A stretch of 8,920 nucleotides of DNA, taken from positions 1 through 8,920 of the forward strand of contig JAJRSY010000213.1 of the NCBI GenBank assembly GCA_024278565.1, in the 5' to 3' direction. Shown piece by piece: positions 1 through 4,884 of the stretch (the first letter of the stretch is position 1; each line of letters starts with the position of its first letter). Made by a program: the position numbers and the translations under genes. The notes beneath the pieces were generated by a model. It ran no database searches. It was not told where the DNA came from and saw only the letters and a program-made list of their open reading frames with translations. This DNA is from Bacteroidota bacterium. Lineage in GTDB: Bacteria; Bacteroidota; Bacteroidia; Flavobacteriales; Flavobacteriaceae.

Positions 1-582
1 AAGGCCACCATTATCACCAAATCTGATTTTGTAGGCAATGTGATGTCGCTCTGTATTGAAAAACGGGGGGTTATCACACATCAGACTTATTTGACCACGG
101 TTCGGGTAGAACTTACTTTTGACATGCCCTTGGCTGAGATTGTATTCGATTTTTACGATCGCTTAAAAACTGTTTCTAAAGGATATGCCTCTTTTGATTA
201 TTCGCCCATTGGTATGCGCGCCTCCAAATTGGTACGTGTTGATATTCTATTGAACGCACAGCCGGTCGATGCGCTATCTGCACTAATACATGCCGATAAT
301 GCGGTCAATATCGGCAAAAAAATGTGCTCAAAATTGAAAGAGCTCATTCCAAGGCAACAGTTCGATATTCCCATTCAGGCGGCCATTGGCGCAAAAATAA
401 TTTCGAGAGAGACAACAAAAGCCTTGCGTAAAGATGTTACCGCCAAGTGTTACGGGGGTGATATTTCCAGAAAGCGAAAGTTGCTTGAAAAACAGAAAAA
501 AGGAAAGAAAAGAATGCGCCAAGTGGGCCGGGTCGAGGTTCCACAGGAAGCATTTATGGCCGTTTTGAAATTGAACGATTGA
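1..582 (+). CDS. lepA: Elongation factor 4 (LepA), C-terminal part, 5' end outside window
   Basis: The reading frame is open from base 1 and ends at TGA 580-582, giving 193 residues, about the last third of a protein usually near 600 residues. LepA/EF4 is a ribosome-associated translational GTPase that can back-translocate or remodel stalled ribosomes. The GTPase domain lies outside the window. What is visible is the EF-G domain V-like region (EKRGV, then PLAEIVFDFYDRLKTVSKGY, ASFDY, IG) and the LepA-specific C-terminal domain with its signature pieces KLKELIPRQQFDIPIQAAIG, RETTKALRKDVTAKCYGGDI and SRKRKLLEKQKKGKKRM. It ends in VPQEAFMAVLKLND, which is close to the canonical terminus, so the 3' end is intact. 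ATG 40-42 is an internal methionine of this domain and not the start. The downstream gene is convergent and a terminator-like hairpin lies between them. Identification is from remembered family motifs and is very secure. Confidence 0.97.
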   Translation, partial: KATIITKSDFVGNVMSLCIEKRGVITHQTYLTTVRVELTFDMPLAEIVFDFYDRLKTVSKGYASFDYSPIGMRASKLVRVDILLNAQPVDALSALIHADNAVNIGKKMCSKLKELIPRQQFDIPIQAAIGAKIISRETTKALRKDVTAKCYGGDISRKRKLLEKQKKGKKRMRQVGRVEVPQEAFMAVLKLND

Positions 583-678
583 TATGCATATACAACCTTT
601 TATAGTTAAATTGTATTATCTGTCCGACGGAAACCGAAATCCGTTCACCAACCATAATTTGTTTCTTTAAACCGACTA

Positions 679-708
679 TCCCCGAGGCTCGGCCGGGGAG
701 TTCTTTTC
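679..708 (+). terminator. Intrinsic terminator of lepA
   Basis: Arms TCCCCG (679-684) and CGGGGA (694-699) form a 6-bp GC-rich stem around a 9-base loop. The tail GTTCTTTT follows at 700-708. It lies about 97 bp after the lepA stop and 20 bp before the end of the convergent lipoprotein gene, so it may help to stop both. The T-rich tail is on the plus-strand side, which favours lepA. The sequence from 668 on resembles a hairpin module found again inside the mobile element at 3823-4193. Confidence 0.55.
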
Positions 709-727
709 GATCAATAGACTGTAAAAA

Positions 728-1162
728 CTATTTTTTCTTACACTCCACTCCCTCCAATCTTGGGTCGTTTTCGGGGTTGGACTCCAAAATCTTGATAAAA
801 TCTTCTAAACTAACACCCTCTTTAAGTGGCCCTTGGTCATCTCCGTCGATAAATATATTGCCTTCTTTTTCACATATTTCCGTAGACTCCGCATTTGCTG
901 TGCATTCATAACAATTTGATGATAGTGCAGAAAATTCCTTGCAGGCCGCAGCGACCACCACATCCCAATCCGAACCATCATTATACGTGACTTCGACCTC
1001 TTTGCCGTTGCCTTTTGCCACCGCTTTTCCATTGCCAAGGTCACAGATCGTAATCTCGCCACCGTCGCACTCTGAACAGTTGTCATTAACACCACCCTTA
1101 TTACATGAAAACAAAATGGCCAATACGGTAAAGGCCAACAATACATTTAACTTATTTTTCAT
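728..1162 (-). CDS. Small cysteine-rich lipoprotein with two four-cysteine units
   Basis: The product has 144 residues and no family that I recognise. I start it at ATG 1160-1162 (MKNKLNVLL) because this puts a lipoprotein signal peptide at the N-terminus: K2-K4, a hydrophobic stretch 5-18, and lipobox L17-F-S-C20. A longer frame opens at 1207 but would add a charged extension ahead of the signal. An A-rich stretch (AAAAAAGAAAA) precedes the chosen start. The mature protein should be anchored through Cys20. It has eight further cysteines in two similar units: C29-C32-C40-C74 and C84-C87-C97-C141. Each unit opens with NCxEC and has a second IC. This suggests an internal duplication and disulfide or metal-binding modules in the oxidising envelope. 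Most of the rest is acidic (GDGDD-like and DGSDWD stretches). The gene is 190 bp downstream of the antiporter gene on the same strand and is probably transcribed separately. Confidence 0.8.
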   Translation of the reverse strand: MKNKLNVLLAFTVLAILFSCNKGGVNDNCSECDGGEITICDLGNGKAVAKGNGKEVEVTYNDGSDWDVVVAAACKEFSALSSNCYECTANAESTEICEKEGNIFIDGDDQGPLKEGVSLEDFIKILESNPENDPRLEGVECKKK

Positions 1163-1233
1163 AGTTTTCTTTTTTACGGTTAATAAATTTGGTGAACAGA
1201 AAATCATTCATATCCACTCGAAAATCACTAAAA

Positions 1234-1264
1234 TAAAAGTATGTATAATGTAATGTGTGTGAAA
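1234..1264 (-). promoter_or_regulatory. Candidate Bacteroidota-type promoter of the cysteine-rich lipoprotein gene
   Basis: Read on the minus strand, TTTC (1264-1261) is followed after 19 bases by TACTTTTA (1241-1234). The Bacteroidota consensus is TTTG, about 19-21 bases, then TAnnTTTG. One base differs in each box. The predicted start would give a leader of about 65 bases. This is inference from a degenerate consensus. Confidence 0.3.
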
Positions 1265-1286
1265 TACCGATTAAAGTGTATTTTTT

Positions 1287-1306
1287 TCTAATGGTTTTCC
1301 ATTAGA
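1287..1306. repeat. Perfect inverted repeat between antiporter and lipoprotein genes
   Basis: TCTAATGG (1287-1294), loop TTTT (1295-1298), CCATTAGA (1299-1306) form a perfect 8-bp stem. A run of T lies on the low-coordinate side (1281-1287). In transcripts of the minus-strand genes the hairpin is therefore followed by A, not U, so it is not a standard intrinsic terminator for the antiporter gene that ends 47 bp earlier. It may be an operator, an mRNA 3'-end stabilising hairpin or an atypical terminator. Confidence 0.5.
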
Positions 1307-1352
1307 TGAAGTAACGCGTTTTATTTGTCTTGAAAGTTTTTATAAGAGTGCT

Positions 1353-3206
1353 CTACCCTTCATGTACAACATCTACTGTTTGATCAATATCGAACGTTTT
1401 TCCCAAATAAACGAGTTTATCCCCTTCTTTGACGTCGCCGATCTCTTTACTGAATGAGGGGATGATCTTTATGTCCCTTTTTGTTGTTTTCAAAAAAATC
1501 GGCACAATATCCTCGTCCGTTTTAGAAATTTCGATCAAGCCTTCGTAATGCTCTTTGCCTTTTAGTTCGATCTCGTTCAGTACTGGGTGTTTTCTTGCCG
1601 CTTCCGTCAACTTGACAAAGTCATCGGTATGTGAGAACAGTCCTTCTTTTGGGTTGTTTTCGGGGTCGTTCATCTCATCAGTGCCCACTAGGCGAAACGA
1701 ACCGTTCTCCCCAAATTGTTTTTTGAATTTTTTGATGGCGTACTTGTTAATGTCCGAATTTCCGGTAAGGGCCATTAAGTAGCCAACATCGTTCAGTTCA
1801 ATGTTATCGGAAAGGGAGTCGGAATAGATATTGACCGCTATGGCCTCTAGGCCCAATTCTTGGGCCTTGTCCACATTGGCCTGGTTACTGTCTGTCAATA
1901 CCACGTGGCAACCATTCTTGTGCAGGTATTCCCCTATTAGCCTAGAAGCCTTAGAGGCGCCTATAATCAGTATTCCTTCAGATTTTTTTAGAAACACGCC
2001 TATGATTTTGGCAAACAAACGGGCCGTGGTCGCATTGAGCAGTACCGTACCAAGAACTATCATAAAGACCAAAGGGGTTATATACTCGGCCCCGGGCTCG
2101 CCCTTGCCCAATAGTTTTGACCCGAAAAGCGAAGCAATGCCAGCGGCTACAATACCTCTTGGCCCCACCCACCCAATGAACACCCTTTCGTTAAACTTTA
2201 GATTGGATCCCAATGTACTAAGGAATACGCCCAAAGGACGAATCAAAAAAACAATGGTAGCGAAAAGAACTGCCGTTTTCCAGTTATACATGAGCTTAAG
2301 ATCCGTAATGTTGATATTGGCCGCAAGCAAGATAAAAAGAATGGAGATCAAAAGAACGCTCAGCGATTCTTTAAAATACAGCAGTTCCTTTATGTTCGGA
2401 AGCTTGGTGTTTCCCATGACCATGCCCATGACCACTACCGCCAAAAGACCTGATTCATGGGCAAAAAAATCGCTTATGACAAACACGAACAACACGGCCG
2501 AAAGCGAGACCACGTTCATCAAATAATGGGGAATAAAATCTTTTTTGACAGCAAATATCAGGGCGTGGGCAATGGTAAAGCCAAAGCTAAAGCCAAAAAT
2601 CAAAATCTTTCCGAACTCGAGCATTGCGGTTATGGTGTATGTCTGCCCCTCACCAACACTAATAAACTCAAATACCAAAACAGCGGCCAATGCACCTATC
2701 GGATCGATAAGTATCCCTTCCCATTTCAATACGGTGGAAACATCTTTTTTTAAAGGAATATTCCTCAGAATAGGGGTTATGACCGTTGGTCCCGTGACAA
2801 TGATCAGTGCGGAAAACAAAAAGGATATTTGCCAACTTAGGCCAAAAATAAAATGGGTGGCGATGCCCGCGCCAAAAAAAGTGACCAAGCTGCCCAATGT
2901 TATCAATTTGGTGATCACGGGGCCCACATTTCGTATTTCAGAACGCTTGAGTGTCAGGCCGCCCTCAAAAAGAATGATGCTAATGGCCAATGAAACAAAA
3001 TAATAAAGCCCGTCCCCGGGGAACAGTCCTTTTTTTCCGTTCCATACAGGCTCTATCAATTTGGCGCCATCTTCCGTATATAACGTAGATAGGGAGCCTA
3101 CCAACAAACCTATTAGGATAAGGGGCAAAATCGCAGGTAGTTTTAACCTCCAAGCCACCCATTGTGCAATGATTCCGAATATTACAATTCCCGACAACTC
3201 TAGCAT
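1353..3206 (-). CDS. CPA1-type cation:proton antiporter with C-terminal TrkA/RCK-like domain
   Basis: The 617-residue inner-membrane protein is expected to exchange Na+ or K+ for H+ and so control ion content and pH. Residues 1-405 are a hydrophobic transporter domain with about a dozen membrane segments. Family marks are LFEGGL (79-84), TGPTVITPIL (138-147, the unwound-helix segment), EGILIDPIGA (163-172, with the probable ion-binding D168) and GPRG (348-351, conserved Arg350). Residues 410-500 are a Rossmann-like TrkA-N domain (GILIIGASKASRLIGEYL), and 540-617 resembles TrkA-C (ligand-gating) sequence. This architecture is typical of antiporters gated by a nucleotide or small ligand. Two details are unusual: Asn of the classical ND pair is Ile167, and the GxGxxG motif reads GASKAS. 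The start is ATG 3204-3206, which gives the usual N-terminal helix without an extension. It has no co-directional neighbour overlap. The ion actually transported cannot be read from sequence. Confidence 0.93.
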   Translation of the reverse strand: MLELSGIVIFGIIAQWVAWRLKLPAILPLILIGLLVGSLSTLYTEDGAKLIEPVWNGKKGLFPGDGLYYFVSLAISIILFEGGLTLKRSEIRNVGPVITKLITLGSLVTFFGAGIATHFIFGLSWQISFLFSALIIVTGPTVITPILRNIPLKKDVSTVLKWEGILIDPIGALAAVLVFEFISVGEGQTYTITAMLEFGKILIFGFSFGFTIAHALIFAVKKDFIPHYLMNVVSLSAVLFVFVISDFFAHESGLLAVVVMGMVMGNTKLPNIKELLYFKESLSVLLISILFILLAANINITDLKLMYNWKTAVLFATIVFLIRPLGVFLSTLGSNLKFNERVFIGWVGPRGIVAAGIASLFGSKLLGKGEPGAEYITPLVFMIVLGTVLLNATTARLFAKIIGVFLKKSEGILIIGASKASRLIGEYLHKNGCHVVLTDSNQANVDKAQELGLEAIAVNIYSDSLSDNIELNDVGYLMALTGNSDINKYAIKKFKKQFGENGSFRLVGTDEMNDPENNPKEGLFSHTDDFVKLTEAARKHPVLNEIELKGKEHYEGLIEISKTDEDIVPIFLKTTKRDIKIIPSFSKEIGDVKEGDKLVYLGKTFDIDQTVDVVHEG

Positions 3207-3277
3207 AGAACTGATTTTAGGCTAAAAATAGTGATTTTAATTTCTTAGGTCTTAAATTTTGAAGGGGTTTCTCCGCA

Positions 3278-3285
3278 CAAACCTA
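3278..3285 (-). promoter_or_regulatory. Candidate -7 promoter element of the antiporter gene
   Basis: On the minus strand the octamer reads TAGGTTTG, an exact match to the Bacteroidota -7 element TAnnTTTG. It lies 72 bp ahead of the antiporter start. No TTTG -33 box is found at the expected 19-21 base spacing, and a hairpin occupies that place, so the call rests on one box only. Confidence 0.35.
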
Positions 3286-3291
3286 AAAATA

Positions 3292-3317
3292 GCCCATGCC
3301 AAGATTGGCTCATGGGC
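3292..3317. repeat. Hairpin upstream of the antiporter gene
   Basis: GCCCATG (3292-3298) pairs perfectly with CATGGGC (3311-3317). Inside, CCAA and TTGG can extend the stem beyond a two-base bulge. It lies directly upstream of the candidate -7 box, where a -33 box or an activator or repressor site would sit. It also lies between the antiporter gene and the 3' end of the degraded gene at 3345-4304. Neither side has a run of T, so it is not a clear terminator; a binding site is possible. Confidence 0.4.
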
Positions 3318-3506
3318 ATCTAGTCCTGAATATGGGGCATATCACTATTTTATAGTTTCAGATAGGACAATTGCGTTGGTTTTATACTCATAAAAACCCA
3401 GGCCCGCCCCATCTATAAAAACCTTGACGGTGAATTGGAAAGGGTGGAGCTTCTTTTAGGTGCTCTTTTCAAGACCAAGGCCATCGTCTCTGGTATTTTT
3501 GGGTTA

Positions 3507-3751
3507 GGGCTTGTTACAAAATAAAGTGTACAGAATTGGCGATGTTATTTTGTGCAGTAACAAGGCACGACATAGCGTAAGCTATGGACGAGTAGATGCG
3601 ATGGCAAGTTATAGCCATAGCTAAAATGAGGCTTTTTAACAGGGCAGGGCGTTAAAAAAATGTCCACTGGACATTTTTAGCGATGAGCCAGCTGGCGTTT
3701 TGGGAGGCAAAAGAACAAGACAAAATGTACAGATTATTTTGTAACAAGCCC
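3507..3751. mobile_element. MITE-like element 1, 245 bp, TTA target duplication
   Basis: The left end GGGCTTGTTACAAAATAA (3507-3524) and its exact reverse complement (3734-3751) are 18-bp perfect terminal inverted repeats. A symmetric subterminal TGTACA lies 20 bases in from each tip (3527-3532 and 3726-3731), separated from the 18-mer by two mismatched bases. The element is flanked by TTA at 3504-3506 and 3752-3754, consistent with a 3-bp target duplication. No transposase frame fits inside. The interior has CATAGC/GCTATG (3571-3586), a long palindrome at 3656-3678, and a third partial copy of the tip at 3545-3564. It would need a transposase supplied elsewhere. A TNA-type 3-bp target recalls some IS5-family groups, but the parent element is not identifiable here. 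Confidence 0.82.
3656..3678. repeat. Long AT/GC palindrome inside MITE-like element 1
   Basis: AAAAATGTCC (3656-3665), loop ACT, GGACATTTTT (3669-3678) make a perfect 10-bp stem. It is symmetric, with A-run and T-run sides, so it could act as an intrinsic terminator in either direction. It would stop read-through from the broken gene across the element. Confidence 0.6.
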
Positions 3752-3944
3752 TTAGTCGCCAAAAACACTTTAAGATCAAAAAGTTCATGGTCATGGTTGT
3801 TCTATGGGTCAAATACAATTATGAACTGGTTTAAACTTTTTCAATTGGCTAAAAAATGATGCTTTTTCACCCTTTTTTCGACTTTTTTTTCTTCCGTAGC
3901 CCTGCTATGCAACTCAAAAAAAAAATCTTGAAACCGACTATCCT

Positions 3945-3963
3945 CGAGGCAGAGCCATAGAGG
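3945..3963 (+). repeat. GAGGC-hairpin module, copy A
   Basis: CGAGGCAGAGCCATAGAGG matches copy B (4126-4144) at 16 of 19 bases in direct orientation. It is preceded by AAACCGACTATCC (3931-3943), which also precedes the lepA terminator hairpin (670-682). The module therefore occurs at three places in this window, in whole or in part. Confidence 0.6.
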
Positions 3964-4125
3964 TACCAGCCTGCTGGCTGGCAGGTTTCGCCGGTTTCAT
4001 TTTGGCCTCAGGGCCAAAAACCGAAATGTTTGTATTTAACCTCACCCAGAACTGCCGAAAATGGCAGTTCTGACCTCTCCGAAGGAGAGGTAAATAGGAA
4101 ACCCTGCCTGTCCAGCAGACAGGCC

Positions 4126-4144
4126 CGAGGCAAAGCCATCGGGG
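4126..4144 (+). repeat. GAGGC-hairpin module, copy B
   Basis: CGAGGCAAAGCCATCGGGG is the diverged direct repeat of copy A, 162 bp further on. Its 3' flank (GGGGAATTATTTAGATTAAT) resembles the right side of the lepA terminator (GGGGAGTTCTTTTCGATCAAT, from 695). Copy A keeps the left flank of that module and copy B the right flank, as if a segment had been inserted into one module with part of it duplicated. Confidence 0.55.
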
Positions 4145-4304
4145 AATTATTTAGATTAATTTTCGCTTCAATCCAAAAAGTTTAAACCAGTTCTATATCA
4201 AAAAGTTCGGCAAAACCACTGTTAGCCAAAAATTCTTGATAAAAGTCAACATTTGTTCGTATTTCAATACTCTCGGTAAAGGGCAAATTTAGCCTGTTTT
4301 TCAT

Positions 4305-4739
4305 TTATTTGGATTTTAGCTGTTTTTCAAATTCTTTATTGTATTTCCGAATAAGCTTATTGCGTCTTTTTTTTTGTTTCTTGGCAGACTTAAAAAGAGG
4401 TATGGTCGCACTGCCTTGAAGAACACCTTGCCCCAGTGCCAACACACCGATTATTTCAGCAATAGCGTGAGGGTCTTCTTGAGCCAATGACAAAACACCC
4501 ATGGCAGAGAAGATCACCGAGGTGGCCGTTAAGATAGTACCCAATGTTTTTCGTTTTCGTCTTTTTTTATCTAACCATAAAATATTGGCAAAATCTGATT
4601 TGATCCCTTGGTCGCTCATATCGAAGTTTTCCACCACAAGACCAAGGCCATCCAGTTGTTTTAATTCCTGACCATTAAACTCCTGGGCTTGCCCCTGCGC
4701 ATAAAGGCATATACAGAACAGAAGAATCGTGTTTTTCAT
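4305..4739 (-). CDS. Unknown exported protein with two predicted membrane segments
   Basis: The 144-residue product is not recognised. It starts at ATG 4737-4739, just after AAAAAGAGG, the best Shine-Dalgarno-like stretch in the window, though very close to the start. Residues 1-18 form a likely signal peptide (MKNTILLFCICLYAQGQA, cut before Q19). The mature part begins with about 40 polar residues, then DKKRRKRK (57-64), a hydrophobic segment near 66-86, a short acidic loop (QEDPHA, 87-92), a second hydrophobic segment near 94-116, and a strongly basic tail (SAKKQKKRRNKLIRKYNKE). The shape suggests a small membrane hairpin protein with both flanks positively charged. Its TAA directly abuts the ATG of the broken gene at 4304, so the two were probably one operon and the partner is now lost. 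The function is unknown. Confidence 0.72.
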   Translation of the reverse strand: MKNTILLFCICLYAQGQAQEFNGQELKQLDGLGLVVENFDMSDQGIKSDFANILWLDKKRRKRKTLGTILTATSVIFSAMGVLSLAQEDPHAIAEIIGVLALGQGVLQGSATIPLFKSAKKQKKRRNKLIRKYNKEFEKQLKSK

Positions 4740-4760
4740 CCTCTTTTTAGTTACAATATA

Positions 4761-4780
4761 CAGAGAGTTTAAACGAGTTC
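4761..4780. promoter_or_regulatory. Sequence resembling the terminal repeat of MITE-like element 2, in a divergent promoter region
   Basis: CAGAGAGTTTAAACGAGTTC includes 19 bases that match the right terminal repeat of element 2 (AAAAAGTTTAAACCAGTTC) at 16 positions, around the same GTTTAAAC palindrome. It lies 22 bp ahead of the start at 4739 and within the intergenic region shared with the divergent gene at 4885. It may be a solo element end, a fragment of an older insertion, or a chance palindrome that works as a regulator site. Confidence 0.35.
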
Positions 4781-4785
4781 ACAGG

Positions 4786-4812
4786 GTTCTTTTCAAAAAG
4801 AACTTTTTTTTT
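4786..4812 (+). terminator. Hairpin plus T9 in the divergent intergenic region
   Basis: GTTCTTTT (4786-4793) and AAAAGAAC (4796-4803) form a stem of up to 8 bp, or 7 bp with a four-base loop, followed directly by nine T (4804-4812). The shape is that of an intrinsic terminator reading rightward, but no plus-strand gene lies upstream. It may stop antisense read-through or act as a leader attenuator for the gene at 4885. The stem is AT-rich, so strength is doubtful. Confidence 0.4.
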
Positions 4813-4884
4813 CGATAAACAGCCCTTTCTTCAACCCCCTTCTTTGGTCTTTTCTTATCTTGCGGTCCAACCTTTCTTTAGCAA

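Larger units (their letters stand above)
3942..4144. repeat. Array of seven consecutive hairpins within MITE-like element 2
   Basis: In order: 3942-3963 (CCTC..GGC/GCC..GAGG, imperfect); 3966-3981 (CCAGCC/GGCTGG, loop TGCT); 4000-4019 (TTTTGGCC/GGCCAAAA, loop TCAG); 4047-4072 (CAGAACTGCC/GGCAGTTCTG, loop GAAAAT); 4073-4091 (ACCTCTCC/GGAGAGGT, loop GAA); 4106-4124 (GCCTGTC/GACAGGC, loop CAGCA); 4124-4143 (CCCGA-GGC/GCC-TCGGG, one-base bulge). Five of the seven stems are perfect, and the fourth and fifth abut with no gap. This is far more secondary structure than chance gives in 200 bases. It could be a structured RNA, a set of recombination or REP-type repeats, or serial insertions of small hairpin repeats. 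Confidence 0.75.
3823..4193. mobile_element. MITE-like element 2, 371 bp, TAT target duplication, hairpin-rich
   Basis: The left tip GAACTGGTTTAAACTTTTT (3823-3841) is repeated exactly in reverse complement at 4175-4193, and similarity continues weakly for about six more bases. TAT flanks both ends (3820-3822 and 4194-4196). The element interrupts a minus-strand frame, and the right tip supplies the premature GTT-TAA. No protein-coding frame is evident inside. The first 100 bases are homopolymer-rich (T8 near 3884-3891, A-run near 3916-3925). The rest is a chain of seven hairpins (3942-4144). The terminal repeat differs from that of element 1, so two different transposases are implied. The parent insertion sequence is not recognised. 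Confidence 0.8.
3345..4304 (-). pseudogene. Degraded gene split by two MITE-like insertions
   Basis: ATG 4302-4304 begins immediately after the TAA of the upstream gene (4305-4307), an arrangement expected for translational coupling. The present frame gives only 40 residues (start MKNRLNLPFTESIEIRTN), and the last codons plus the stop at 4182-4184 come from the terminal repeat of the element at 3823-4193. Removing that element and one TAT copy continues the frame as FDIIVFDP, a TAG stop, then NNHDHELFDLKVFLAT up to 3752. Removing the second element (3507-3751) and one TTA copy continues it as NPKIPETMALVLKRAPK. After a frame change near 3440-3465, another frame gives FTVKVFIDGAGLGFYEYKTN and closes at TAG 3345-3347. 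The pieces would make a soluble protein of about 110-120 residues with a small repeat, ELFD(I/L)xVF. I do not recognise a family. The frame continuity is seen directly; that all pieces belong to one gene is inference. Confidence 0.55.

Noticed and set aside
1163..1207. Upstream ATG at 1207 for the cysteine-rich lipoprotein
   Set aside because: The extension includes KKK directly ahead of a second methionine, and the lipobox is placed correctly only from the ATG at 1160-1162.
1287..1306. Rho-independent terminator of the antiporter gene
   Set aside because: In the minus-strand transcript the hairpin is followed by A residues rather than U. It is kept only as an inverted repeat.
1831..2526. 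A 231-codon open frame on the plus strand, with others at 2545-3003 and 2457-2753
   Set aside because: These lie antisense to the antiporter gene, whose membrane segments and family motifs are clear. The opposite-strand products have no recognisable domain and look like translation of the complement.
3636..3818. A 60-codon minus-strand frame
   Set aside because: It spans most of MITE-like element 1 and part of the broken gene in a different frame from the restored one. It has no start context and no recognisable domain.
3942..4144. CRISPR-like array
   Set aside because: The hairpins differ in sequence and spacing. There is no constant direct repeat with unique spacers and no cas gene in the window.
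3823..4193. Riboswitch or tRNA-like RNA gene
   Set aside because: The stems do not match a tRNA cloverleaf or a riboswitch core that I can recognise, and the boundaries are those of a mobile element with a target duplication.
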